Of a stretch of 64,000 bases of DNA, positions 1 to 8,406 are shown piece after piece. The stretch spans positions 89,785 to 153,784 of the forward strand of contig JAVBLJ010000010.1 of NCBI GenBank assembly GCA_031553615.1, given 5' to 3'. The DNA is from WQXF01 sp031553615 (GTDB lineage: Bacteria > Bacillota > Clostridia > Christensenellales > Aristaeellaceae). The position numbers and the translations under genes were made by a program. Position 1 is the first letter of the stretch; each line of letters starts with the position of its first letter. Below the pieces are notes generated by a model, which saw nothing but the letters and a program-made list of their open reading frames with translations, was not told the DNA's origin and ran no database searches.

Positions 1-146
1 CAATACAGAAACTGGTGATCATAAATGCGGCGCTGCATACTCTTCCACGAATCCTTGCGCTGCGTCCCCACCTCTCGAATATAGGGGCATAGTTCATCCA
101 ACAAGACAACGCGTGCCAAGTGCCTCACCCTCTTCGCATATTGCAT
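1..146 (-). CDS. AraC-family transcriptional regulator, N-terminal fragment (cut by window edge)
   Basis: The minus strand opens with ATG at 146 and stays open to the window edge (48 codons). The fragment ends in a stretch with the residues W-K-S-M-Q-R-R-I-Y-D-H-Q-F-L-Y, which resembles the start of the arabinose-binding-like cupin domain of AraC regulators, where an R-x-I-x-D-H-E-L-x-Y motif is typical. The DNA-binding HTH would lie outside the window. Its position next to carbohydrate genes fits a sugar-responsive activator. The call rests on a short motif; another cupin protein is possible. Confidence 0.5.
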   Translation of the reverse strand, partial: MQYAKRVRHLARVVLLDELCPYIREVGTQRKDSWKSMQRRIYDHQFLY

Positions 147-444
147 CTTACCCTATCATTTTACCACGCTTTCTCCATTAATACATCCTTCGACGGTGTG
201 GTGCGAAATTTGTCTGCGTGCATTGATTGAATTGGCCCCGCCGTCCTCATCGTATTCGTTGAGAGTTCAAGTAGAGTGTTATGGCAATACCGCACAAATC
301 GTGCGCGCCGTAATTGCGGATCTTTTCGCGCTGCTCGGTGTCGCCCTTTCGGTCACTGTAGCGCTGCTACGGCTTCCTCCAGGCGCCTTGATCAGCACGA
401 AAATCTCTCGCAAATCCAACGACACTCCTTTGTGCGGTATTGCC
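147..444. other. Intergenic stretch without a convincing gene
   Basis: About 300 bp separate the end of glf from the AraC-like start. Minus-strand TAAAAT preceded by TG (about 163-170) could be an extended -10 for the regulator. Small open frames on either strand have poor codon structure. I see no clear rho-independent terminator for glf. Confidence 0.4.
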
Positions 445-1548
445 CTACTTACAATCAAGGTTTTTCGCCAAGCACAACGCATCGGCTATGGTTCTATCCA
501 TGTCGCAGTAATGATATTTCCCTAGCCTACCCCCAAAGATCACTTGATTATCACCTCGGGCAAGCGCTTCATACCTCTTGTATACTATGGTATTCTGCTC
601 ATCATTAACGGGATAATATGGCTCGGCATCACGCTCCCAAGCCATCGGGTACTCATGTGTGATGACCGTTTTATCTTGGCTACCAAATTCAAAGTGTTTG
701 TGCTCGATGATGCGCGTGTAAGGCGTCTCTCGATCGGTATAATTTACCACCGCACAGTCTTGGAAGTTGGCTTCGGGGAGCATCTTGGTTTCAAACCGTA
801 AACTGCGGTACTCTAGCGCACCAAATTGATAACCGTAATAGCCATCAATCGTGCCGGTGTAGATGACTTTATCAGCAAGCGAAAGCATCTCTTTCTTAGC
901 GGTAAAAAAATCGGTGTTCAGCATCACCTCAACGCCTGCCAAGAGCTTCTCAAAAATTTGCGTGTATCCACCGATGGGGATCCCCTGATACTGATCATTA
1001 AAATAATTGTTATCATACGCAAACCGGAGCGGTATCCGCTTAATAATCGAAGCGGGCAGCGCGTGACAGGGTTTGCCCCATTGCTTCTCTGTATAGCCCT
1101 TAATCAGCTTTTCATAGACATCTCTACCAAGCAAAAGGAGTGCCTGTTCCTCCATGTTTGACGGATCAGTGATACCGCTTTCGATGCGCTGTCTTTGGAT
1201 AATCTCCTGCGCTTCGCGCGGTGTTCGAATACCCCATAGTTTTGCAAACGTATGCATATTAAATGGCAAGCTGTATAGTTCGCCTTGGTAGTTGGCCATC
1301 GGCGAATGAACGAAAGGATGAAATGTCGCAAACTGGTTAACAAAATCCCACACCTCCTGGTCGGAGGTATGGAAAATGTGCGCACCGTATCGATGGACAT
1401 TTATCCCTTCCATTTGCTCCGTATAGGCGTTGCCGCCAATGTGCGGACGTCTATCGATTACCAAGACTTTTTTGCCCGCCTGTTTTGCTCGGTAAGCAAA
1501 CACACTGCCAAAAAAACCAGCGCCGACAATCAAATAATCGTATTGCAT
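445..1548 (-). CDS. glf: UDP-galactopyranose mutase
   Basis: This 367-residue FAD enzyme interconverts UDP-galactopyranose and UDP-galactofuranose, the donor for galactofuranose in surface glycans. The N terminus carries a Rossmann dinucleotide motif (G-A-G-F-F-G near residues 9-14), followed by the family block H-I-G-G-N-A-Y and the R-Y-G-A-H-I-F-H-T segment typical of Glf. Length matches the family (about 365-385). It starts four bases after the stop of the GT2 gene and is the last gene of a unit with GH3, GtrA-like and GT2 genes, so it probably feeds surface polysaccharide synthesis. The ribosome site AAGAGG abuts the ATG, so translation may depend on coupling to the upstream gene. Confidence 0.93.
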   Translation of the reverse strand: MQYDYLIVGAGFFGSVFAYRAKQAGKKVLVIDRRPHIGGNAYTEQMEGINVHRYGAHIFHTSDQEVWDFVNQFATFHPFVHSPMANYQGELYSLPFNMHTFAKLWGIRTPREAQEIIQRQRIESGITDPSNMEEQALLLLGRDVYEKLIKGYTEKQWGKPCHALPASIIKRIPLRFAYDNNYFNDQYQGIPIGGYTQIFEKLLAGVEVMLNTDFFTAKKEMLSLADKVIYTGTIDGYYGYQFGALEYRSLRFETKMLPEANFQDCAVVNYTDRETPYTRIIEHKHFEFGSQDKTVITHEYPMAWERDAEPYYPVNDEQNTIVYKRYEALARGDNQVIFGGRLGKYHYCDMDRTIADALCLAKNLDCK

Positions 1549-1552
1549 CCTC

Positions 1553-2578
1553 TTAGCCTAGTTTTAATTTTTTTCGAAAATACTTATATCCTAACACCAA
1601 TACTTTGCTGCGCACACCCATTGGCAGTAGATATATCCACGACACATAACCAAAATAGCGCAATCGTCGATAGAGCTTTGGATCCCCCAGCTTGATATGG
1701 CGCCACAGCGCATTCATATCGGCTACGCGCTCCTCGGTTACCGCTGCCAAGGTAAACATCATGGTGTTCATCATAATGACATCCAAAACGTGCAGCATAT
1801 ATCGGCGCTGGCTTTTCGGCATACCGGCTAGCTTGTCATAGGTATAGGCTTGCGTCATTTGCTGCATCACCAATATTTGTTGCCGATAGCGCTGAATGAT
1901 ATTCTTGATATGTACCGATTGATCCGCCCGACCAATAAAATACCGGTATGCATCCACCGGTAGGTAGTGCATGTTCTCCATAAGTGGTAACGGCTGGTAA
2001 GCAAAAATGTTATCCACATAAAAGGTATGTTCTGGCAAAATGGTTCGACTTGCGCGCAGCTTGTCCGTGCGATAAGTCAATGCGTGCATCAATAGCACAT
2101 TGGATCCACGAAAGCACCGAATATCACGCCAAACAAAATGTCTTTCCTGCGGAAGATTTTTTTTGTAGCTGCGAACATAGCGCGTCTGGTCCCATGCGCG
2201 TTCATACACAAAATTTGTGATATACAGATCGGCTGAAATTCCTTCTTCCAAATGCGTGCGAATGGTTTGCAGCAGCTTTCGAAACGCGCCCACATCCACC
2301 CAGTCGTCGGAATCTACCACCTTATAATACATGCCTGTGGCCAGCACAAGCCCCCTGTTGACACCGGATCCATGCCCGCCATTCGTCTTGTGTTCCACCC
2401 GAACGATGTCGGGATATTGCGCCCGATAGGCATCAGCGATCTCTCCCGTTTCGTCCGTCGATCCATCGTTGATGATAACGATCTCAATGGCATCGCCGCC
2501 GCACAATAAAGAATCCAGACAGTTTTTCATGTAGGCTGACGAATTAAAGCAGGGTACCGCTACCGTTAGAAGCTTCAT
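1553..2578 (-). CDS. Family 2 glycosyltransferase
   Basis: A 341-residue GT-A fold glycosyltransferase. The N terminus has V-P-C-F-N, then I-I-N-D-G-S-T-D-E (nucleotide-sugar binding) and the D-S-D-D-W metal-binding DXD region near residue 95. It has no obvious signal peptide or transmembrane helices and should act at the cytoplasmic face of the membrane. Next to glf and a GtrA-like membrane protein, it most likely transfers a sugar to a lipid-linked surface glycan; donor and acceptor cannot be read from sequence. It starts 18 bases after the GtrA-like gene and ends four bases before glf. Confidence 0.88.
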   Translation of the reverse strand: MKLLTVAVPCFNSSAYMKNCLDSLLCGGDAIEIVIINDGSTDETGEIADAYRAQYPDIVRVEHKTNGGHGSGVNRGLVLATGMYYKVVDSDDWVDVGAFRKLLQTIRTHLEEGISADLYITNFVYERAWDQTRYVRSYKKNLPQERHFVWRDIRCFRGSNVLLMHALTYRTDKLRASRTILPEHTFYVDNIFAYQPLPLMENMHYLPVDAYRYFIGRADQSVHIKNIIQRYRQQILVMQQMTQAYTYDKLAGMPKSQRRYMLHVLDVIMMNTMMFTLAAVTEERVADMNALWRHIKLGDPKLYRRLRYFGYVSWIYLLPMGVRSKVLVLGYKYFRKKLKLG

Positions 2579-2596
2579 AGCACACCCCGCAAAACA

Positions 2597-3652
2597 TTAT
2601 TTTGCCACTGTTTTCATCAGTGCTTCACGATACGCCACAGCAGCTCGCTCCTTGGCATGCACCGCTTCACTGGCCACGTGCCGTCGAGCTTCTATCCGTT
2701 CCCTATCCTGCCCAACAACTGCTTCGTTTTTACGCCGCATCTTTTCGCAAACCTTCACCGCAGCAAAATACTCTGACACCTTAACATTCGCTTGTGATAT
2801 CGCTTTTGCCTGCATCTTTTCAGCATTCGCCAGCCTTGCCTTGGCAGCAATGGTCTCCAGCGCAGCTTTCTCCTTGGCGATGATGGCTGCATCAGCGCCG
2901 CCGGTTAACCGCACTTGCAGCCTCTTGCTTTGCCGTTTTTCCAAGACGGAGTAGTCCGGAAAAATGATCAGAAAGATGAAAAAGAAGATGACCATCGAAA
3001 TGCCGCCCATGGACACCGTATACAAAATATTGTACACCGCCGGTGCTAGGTACGCCGCTCCGATGGGTAACCAAAGGCTGTTGATGGCGTTAACAAACAG
3101 CGACACCAGTATCCAGCCGACAAAATACCACATAGCCTGCCACCAAGGATTTCCGTGGGAGCGGAATGCGATGTTGCGTTGCAAGGGAAAGTTGATCAAC
3201 TGCGCCACAAGCATCGAAGCCTCCGCCGCTAGAAAGAAGCCCAGCCCTCCGCCCAGCACCACTTCTCCAGCCTTGTTTCGCACAATATCATAGCCCACGA
3301 TGCTCCAATACTGCTGCACACCACCTATCTGGTACATCGGCATCTTGGGCCACATAAACTCCATGCCAGCCAGCCTGATGCCAAAGACAGCGGGCAAAAA
3401 CGTAAAGCCCAAATATTGGATAATCGTAACGCCCTGGCTAAAAACGAAAAAGAAGAAAAATTGGTGTAGCCCTTTTGCTAGCTTGGGATGCCGATCCGAA
3501 AAACCATACCAGACAGTCAACCACTGCCGCCACATCTTCTGAAAAAAAGCTACCATGCCATTCGTAGAAAGGGGCGCGAGCTGCTGCGCCAGCTCTTCAT
3601 CGGTCAGTAGCGGCGCATCATTGGTATCGGTGAAACTAGCACGCGCTTCCAT
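2597..3652 (-). CDS. GtrA-like polytopic membrane protein with charged C-terminal tail
   Basis: A 351-residue protein. I start it at ATG 3652, which has AGAGGGGAG upstream and overlaps the end of the GH3 gene by 17 bases; a longer frame to 3754 is open but has no ribosome site. After a soluble N terminus of about 60 residues come several hydrophobic helices. One holds N-F-P-L-Q-R-N-I-A-F, reminiscent of the N-F-x-x-x-R-x-x-x-F motif of GtrA flippase-like proteins. The last 120 residues are hydrophilic, Ala/Lys/Glu-rich and probably coiled coil. The neighbours (GT2, glf) suggest export or flipping of a lipid-linked sugar. The family assignment is tentative. Confidence 0.55.
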   Translation of the reverse strand: MEARASFTDTNDAPLLTDEELAQQLAPLSTNGMVAFFQKMWRQWLTVWYGFSDRHPKLAKGLHQFFFFFVFSQGVTIIQYLGFTFLPAVFGIRLAGMEFMWPKMPMYQIGGVQQYWSIVGYDIVRNKAGEVVLGGGLGFFLAAEASMLVAQLINFPLQRNIAFRSHGNPWWQAMWYFVGWILVSLFVNAINSLWLPIGAAYLAPAVYNILYTVSMGGISMVIFFFIFLIIFPDYSVLEKRQSKRLQVRLTGGADAAIIAKEKAALETIAAKARLANAEKMQAKAISQANVKVSEYFAAVKVCEKMRRKNEAVVGQDRERIEARRHVASEAVHAKERAAVAYREALMKTVAK

Positions 3653-6092
3653 ATTGGTTACTCCCCTCTTTGGCTTTGCTCCGTTTTTTCTTGACGCGAC
3701 CCTCTCGGAAGAATATTCGCAAACCCTTCCACAGTTCACCGTTAAACATGGCAATCAACCCAACCAACTGACCCCAAGAAATCATGCCGCCGGACATCCT
3801 AGAAACACCGCGGAGCGGCTGGTGCAGAACACCCATCACCATCGTATTTGAGAGTTTTCTATGGCCCAACATCCGAAGCGCCCAGATCGCAAACCGAACC
3901 GCGCTGGAAAACACGCGGCCCGTCCATCCCCGGGCATACCGCAGACGTTCCACCGTGGTATTGGTATCAACCGCAATACGGTTCTTCTTGACGAACTTGA
4001 TCGCCGCGTCCGGCGGCTTGTAGCCCAGCAGCGCCGCAAATTCCTCTGCGTCGACGTTCCCGGCTCGGCCGCCGTAATACGAAGGAAGTGCAGTCCGATC
4101 ATAAGGACATTCCGTTTCGGTTCCTTGAACAAACACAGTCGCTTGCAGCCGCACATCCTCGCACGAAGCTGCTACCAACACCTCATACTCCCCCGGCTCG
4201 ACTTCCCACCCCCTGCTCTTTACGTTAAAATAGCGAAAAGAATATGTGTCGAACCGAAGGGTTACCCGCTTCGTTTCCCCTGGTTGCAAAAAGACCTTCG
4301 CAAAGCCCTTCAGTTCCTTCTTGGGGCGAAAAATCGCCGAATCGGGCTTAGCGATATACATTTGCGCGACTTCCGCACCTGCAACAGCACCAGTATTTGT
4401 GATATCAAAGGAAACGCCGGTTGCATCCGCCTGCATGCCGCTGTACGTGAAGGTCGTGTAGCTCAATCCAAACCCAAAGGGATACGCCGCCTTGACATTA
4501 GCGGTGTCAAAATAGCGATAACCAATAAAAATACTTTCCCTGTATTCGGCGCTCTCCAGACTGGGATACTGCGCTGCAGAGGGGCAGTCCTCATAACGTG
4601 CTGGATAGGTCTCTGCCAGCTTACCCGACGGGTTGACCGCGCCAGTGATCACATCGATAATGGCCTTTGAACCAGCCTGACCGGGCAGCGATGCATACAC
4701 CACGCCATCCACCTTGTCCGCCCACCCCATCTCAATGACCGAACCGCAGGCAAGCACCGCAATGATGGGCTTGCCGGTCTCCGCCAGCGCGTCAATCAAT
4801 GCTAGCTGGTTCTCGGGCAATTGAACGGTCTGCCGGTCGAAGCCCTCCACCTCGGTATACTCGTCCAGCCCCACGTACAACAGAATCGCTTCAGCCTTAT
4901 CTGTTAGCTGCACAGCCTGTCTCACATTGGCCGCGCGCTTTCGCCCATAGCGCTCAAAGCCTTTTGCATAGCCGACAAAGCAAAGGGAGCTGGCCTGGAT
5001 CACCTCCAGCGCGCTATCGATTTTCGTGGGATTGACGATGGACGAGCCAGCGCCTTGGTAACGCGGCACCTCGGCAAAATCGCCGATGACGGCAACCTTG
5101 GTTTTTTCTTTTAGCGGCAACAAGCCATTTTTGTTTTTTAGCAATACGATGCTCTCTTCGGCCGCTCTTTGCGCAACGCCATGGTGCGCCTCCACCTCGA
5201 AATGGCCTTTGCCCCCCGCGAAGGCTGCTTCCGTGTCGAAGATCAATGTCAGAAGCCTATCCACGCACGCATCCAAGTCCGCTTCATCCAACTCGCCACA
5301 CTCAATCGCTTTGAGAATATCCCGATTGGTATCGCCGCAAGTCGTAGGCATTTCTAACTCGTTTCCTGCCCGTAGCGCTGCGACTCGGTCATTGTTGCCG
5401 CCCCAATCGGAGACGACGACACCGTCAAAGCCCCATTCTCGGCGGAGAACATCCAACAGCAAGTGCTGGTTTTCGTTGGCATACACTCCACCCAGCTTAT
5501 TGTAGGCAGACATGATCGATTTGGCTTGGCCTTCCTTCACCGCAATTTCGAAGGCGGTCAAGTATATCTCTTGGAGCGCACGTTCGTCCACAATGGTATC
5601 CACGACCATACGACGCGTTTCTTGATTGTTGGCGGCAAAATGCTTGACGCATGCGGCGATGCCTTGGCTCTGCATCCCTCTGATGGTGGCCGCCGCCATT
5701 TTGCCCGCCAGATAAGGATCCTCGGCGTAATATTCGAAATTCCGGCCGCAGCGCGGATTTCGTTTCATGTTGACACCGGGGCCTAAAATTACATGTACTT
5801 TTTGAGATAATGCCTCGTGCCCCAAGGCTCTTCCACAGGCTTGCGCCACCGCCTCATTCCAACTGTTGGCGATACAAGCCGAGGTCGGGAAGCAGGTTGC
5901 CTTCGTGCTTTCATTCAGACCTAGGTGATCGGCGGCAGCAATCTGCTTTCGCAGGCCATGGGGGCCATCTGCCAAGAAAATAGACGGTATGCCCAAGCGA
6001 TCGATATTCATCGTCTGCCAAAAGTCCTTGCCGGACATTAGGCTGGCCTTCTCCGCCAACGTCATGCTGCGAATCAACTCATCGTGTTTCAT
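3636..6092 (-). CDS. Glycoside hydrolase family 3 beta-glucosidase, cytoplasmic, canonical domain order
   Basis: An 818-residue GH3 enzyme without signal peptide, expected to cleave beta-glucosides or related oligosaccharides in the cytoplasm. The N-terminal catalytic barrel shows A-D-G-P-H-G-L-R and the nucleophile loop V-V-V-S-D-W-G. It is followed by the alpha/beta sandwich (E-G-F-D-R region) and a fibronectin-III-like domain. An extra basic C-terminal segment of about 130 residues follows, as often seen in clostridial GH3 proteins. I start at ATG 6092 (AAAGAGGGGC upstream) rather than 6137. It heads the unit GH3 > GtrA-like > GT2 > glf and has the shared upstream element at 6185-6221. Confidence 0.93.
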   Translation of the reverse strand: MKHDELIRSMTLAEKASLMSGKDFWQTMNIDRLGIPSIFLADGPHGLRKQIAAADHLGLNESTKATCFPTSACIANSWNEAVAQACGRALGHEALSQKVHVILGPGVNMKRNPRCGRNFEYYAEDPYLAGKMAAATIRGMQSQGIAACVKHFAANNQETRRMVVDTIVDERALQEIYLTAFEIAVKEGQAKSIMSAYNKLGGVYANENQHLLLDVLRREWGFDGVVVSDWGGNNDRVAALRAGNELEMPTTCGDTNRDILKAIECGELDEADLDACVDRLLTLIFDTEAAFAGGKGHFEVEAHHGVAQRAAEESIVLLKNKNGLLPLKEKTKVAVIGDFAEVPRYQGAGSSIVNPTKIDSALEVIQASSLCFVGYAKGFERYGRKRAANVRQAVQLTDKAEAILLYVGLDEYTEVEGFDRQTVQLPENQLALIDALAETGKPIIAVLACGSVIEMGWADKVDGVVYASLPGQAGSKAIIDVITGAVNPSGKLAETYPARYEDCPSAAQYPSLESAEYRESIFIGYRYFDTANVKAAYPFGFGLSYTTFTYSGMQADATGVSFDITNTGAVAGAEVAQMYIAKPDSAIFRPKKELKGFAKVFLQPGETKRVTLRFDTYSFRYFNVKSRGWEVEPGEYEVLVAASCEDVRLQATVFVQGTETECPYDRTALPSYYGGRAGNVDAEEFAALLGYKPPDAAIKFVKKNRIAVDTNTTVERLRYARGWTGRVFSSAVRFAIWALRMLGHRKLSNTMVMGVLHQPLRGVSRMSGGMISWGQLVGLIAMFNGELWKGLRIFFREGRVKKKRSKAKEGSNQYGSAC

Positions 6093-6184
6093 GTGCCCCT
6101 CTTTTCTCAAAAGGCAAAATCGGAAAAGACACTTCATGCTTGCCTTCTCACATAATGAGACTATATCAAAAAAAATGAGGCGAT

Positions 6185-6221
6185 GGACATTTTAGCATAT
6201 TTGACTGTTTTTACTGCACAA
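6185..6221 (-). promoter_or_regulatory. Shared 37-bp upstream element, copy A (GH3 gene at 6092)
   Basis: On the minus strand this begins TTGTGC and ends with TATGCTAAAATGTCC. It matches copy B at 15375-15411 base for base in length and at roughly two thirds of positions. Both copies lie about 90 bp upstream of a GH3 start codon and are followed by a T-run and GATAT (likely -10 region). I infer a common operator or activator site. Confidence 0.55.
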
Positions 6222-6263
6222 TTTGCTACTAAAGCAAAATGAATCGGAGATTGAACAGATACG

Positions 6264-7586
6264 CTATGCCTCGTTCTTGGTCAGAGGAATCAGTACACAA
6301 AGCGTAAACCAGTTATCATCTGTGGCAATTTTCACGTTTCCGTCGTACTTTTCGGCAGCCTTTTGAATGCTCCTGATACCGAAGCCATGCGCGCGTTTAT
6401 CGTGCTTGGTGGTAGCGATATCGCCATCCTCAAAGCACAATGGACTTTCATAATAATTCTCAAACCGCATGAGCAAGAAATCGTTCTGCGCAAAGATGGC
6501 GATCTTGATAATTTTCTTTTCTGGATCGTCCAACTTGGTAACGCTTTCGACAGCATTGTCTAGTGCATTGCCAACGATGGAGCAAATATCGATGGTATCT
6601 ATGTCGTTGAGCAGTGCACCATCCGCAACACAGGTAAAATTCATGCCATTTTCTATAATTTGCTTGCTTTTTCCGGACAAAAGAATGTCTAGTGCCTTGT
6701 TGCCCGTATCATACTGCATCTCAAAATGCTTGATGGCTACTTCCATGTTTTCTAGGTACTCAATCTTTTTTTCCGGATTTGCCTCCACCTTCAGCGCTAC
6801 GATCTGATGCTTTAGATCATGGTAGCGGTGATTGAGAAAATCGATATTTTCCTTCGAAAAGCGATATTGCTCATAGTGCCGGTTGAGCATATTGTGCATG
6901 GCGCTGATCTCCAATCGAGCATGCATCCATAGGCGCTGTTCCTGCAGCGTGTAAAACAGCACCATGCCACAAAAATCCACCAGCGTGCGGATGAGGAAAA
7001 TGTCCGAGGCATAGGTGCCGGAGAGTGGTGTATTCCGGCTGATAAAGCTCATATTGCTCATCAGAAAAATGATAACGCCCAGCCCGGCTGTCACAACAAT
7101 ATCCCGGGCGGTAACGCCGAACTTGATGTTGAGCTTGCGATATCGCCGTTCCATAAGCAGGGCGATGAAATATACTACAGCAAAATTCAGCATCAACATC
7201 AGCATCGGAGCAAACGCAAAAGAAAAACCACGGCTGTTAACCAGATAGTAATTTATCTGCCATTCCAGCGATGCGGCAAATTCGGCAAGAATAAATGCCC
7301 TAGCGGTGCAAATGAAAGCCTCCCGGGCGTTAATTTTGCACACGCAGAGCACGATGCCATACATCAGCCCTATGGCACCCAGCATGCCGGGCACCCATAA
7401 ATACAACGGCAGGATACCCGCGATGAACTGAAAGCCGATCAAGCCGCCCAGCGCAGCGGCGGTCAAAAGCGCTGTGCCGGGGAGACGAAATCGTCTCTTG
7501 AGCGCCAACACGAATACCATGCAGGCCAGCCATTCAGCGATCGCCGTATTGATTCTGGGTATATCTGGAACAAAGGCGCCGTTCAT
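6264..7586 (-). CDS. Sensor histidine kinase, AgrC/GHKL type
   Basis: A 440-residue membrane sensor. The first 215 residues hold about six hydrophobic helices, followed by a linker with the phospho-acceptor box R-Y-H-D-L-K-H near residue 256. The C-terminal GHKL ATPase domain has the N box (V-G-N-A-L-D-N-A) and a G-F-G-I-x-S motif. This arrangement is that of AgrC-like kinases that pair with LytTR regulators; many sense peptides. Its start overlaps the end of the regulator gene by four bases (ATGA), so the two are translationally coupled. The signal is unknown; the flanking GH3 genes make cell-density or carbohydrate control plausible but unproven. Confidence 0.9.
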   Translation of the reverse strand: MNGAFVPDIPRINTAIAEWLACMVFVLALKRRFRLPGTALLTAAALGGLIGFQFIAGILPLYLWVPGMLGAIGLMYGIVLCVCKINAREAFICTARAFILAEFAASLEWQINYYLVNSRGFSFAFAPMLMLMLNFAVVYFIALLMERRYRKLNIKFGVTARDIVVTAGLGVIIFLMSNMSFISRNTPLSGTYASDIFLIRTLVDFCGMVLFYTLQEQRLWMHARLEISAMHNMLNRHYEQYRFSKENIDFLNHRYHDLKHQIVALKVEANPEKKIEYLENMEVAIKHFEMQYDTGNKALDILLSGKSKQIIENGMNFTCVADGALLNDIDTIDICSIVGNALDNAVESVTKLDDPEKKIIKIAIFAQNDFLLMRFENYYESPLCFEDGDIATTKHDKRAHGFGIRSIQKAAEKYDGNVKIATDDNWFTLCVLIPLTKNEA

Positions 7587-8290
7587 TGCTTCATCCCCAC
7601 ATATTCCGTCAGCGCTTCCATAAACGCCTTCTTGCGCGACCGGCTGATCGCCAATTCAAACCTGTCCACCAAGGCAAAACTGCCCTTAATGCTTCTAACA
7701 TATGCCAGATTGACCAAGTAGCAGTTGTTGCACCGAAAGAAGCCCGCCTTTTCCAGCTTCTTTTCCAGCTCTTTCATGGTGCTGTTCAGCGACAACTTAT
7801 CCTCCTTGGTGTAAAAAACCATCTCATGGCGAAAGCTCTCAATATAGATAATCTCAGAAAAATCCAGCTTAATCGCACCGGACGCGCAGGGCAGAATAAG
7901 GAAGTTTTGTGAGCGGGCTTTTCGTTTCTCCAGCGAGCGTTTCATCTGCTGAGAAAACGCAAAATAAGGCAGCGGCTTCAATAAAAAATCCAGTGCATCC
8001 ACGGAGTATCCCTTGATGGCATACTGCGCCATGTTGGTGACAAAAATCAAAATGACGTCTTTGTCCACCTTACGGATTTCTTCCGCCGCCATCATGCCGT
8101 CCATGCACTTCATTTCAATATCCAAAAAAATGATGTCGTACATGGGTACGTACTCGTTCACAATATCCTCGCCGTCCCGAAACCATTTTACATCGAAAGA
8201 TTCTAGATTTTCGGCCTGATACAAGTCAATGTGCTCCATCAGCGTTTTTGCCGCGCTCTCGTTATCTTCCACAATGGCGATCCGAAACAT
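7583..8290 (-). CDS. LytTR-family response regulator
   Basis: A 235-residue regulator with an N-terminal receiver domain (acidic pair E8-D9, phospho-acceptor D57 in F-L-D-I-E-M, K105-region L-K-P) and a C-terminal LytTR DNA-binding domain from about residue 130. It should be phosphorylated by the GHKL kinase encoded immediately downstream and bind direct repeats upstream of its targets. The start has AGGAGG seven bases upstream. A promoter lies at 8318-8347. Confidence 0.92.
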   Translation of the reverse strand: MFRIAIVEDNESAAKTLMEHIDLYQAENLESFDVKWFRDGEDIVNEYVPMYDIIFLDIEMKCMDGMMAAEEIRKVDKDVILIFVTNMAQYAIKGYSVDALDFLLKPLPYFAFSQQMKRSLEKRKARSQNFLILPCASGAIKLDFSEIIYIESFRHEMVFYTKEDKLSLNSTMKELEKKLEKAGFFRCNNCYLVNLAYVRSIKGSFALVDRFELAISRSRKKAFMEALTEYVGMKQ

Positions 8291-8317
8291 CCCGCATCAC
8301 CTCCTGCCCTTCATGAC

Positions 8318-8347
8318 ATTATAACGTAGCGCCGAAAAGAAAAGCAA
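8318..8347 (-). promoter_or_regulatory. SigA-type promoter of the two-component operon
   Basis: TTGCTT (8342-8347) and TATAAT (8318-8323) are separated by 18 bp and lie 28 bp upstream of the response regulator start. Confidence 0.7.
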
Positions 8348-8368
8348 TATACGCAAAGGATGCTGAAA

Positions 8369-8390
8369 GGCGGGAGATCGCTCCCCCGCC
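8369..8390 (-). terminator. Hairpin after the membrane-anchored GH3 gene
   Basis: GGCGGG/CCCGCC arms with a short loop follow the stop at 8407 on the minus strand; the T-run after it is short (TTTC), so termination may be partial. Confidence 0.5.
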
Positions 8391-8406
8391 TGCATCAGTC
8401 CTCCGC

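Noticed and set aside
279..430. Minus-strand frame after glf preceded by AAAGGAG
   Set aside because: The site is good but the only start is TTG and the peptide is low-complexity; not enough to call a gene.
196..525. Small plus-strand open frame downstream of glf
   Set aside because: It overlaps the glf 3' end, has no ribosome site and no recognisable residues.
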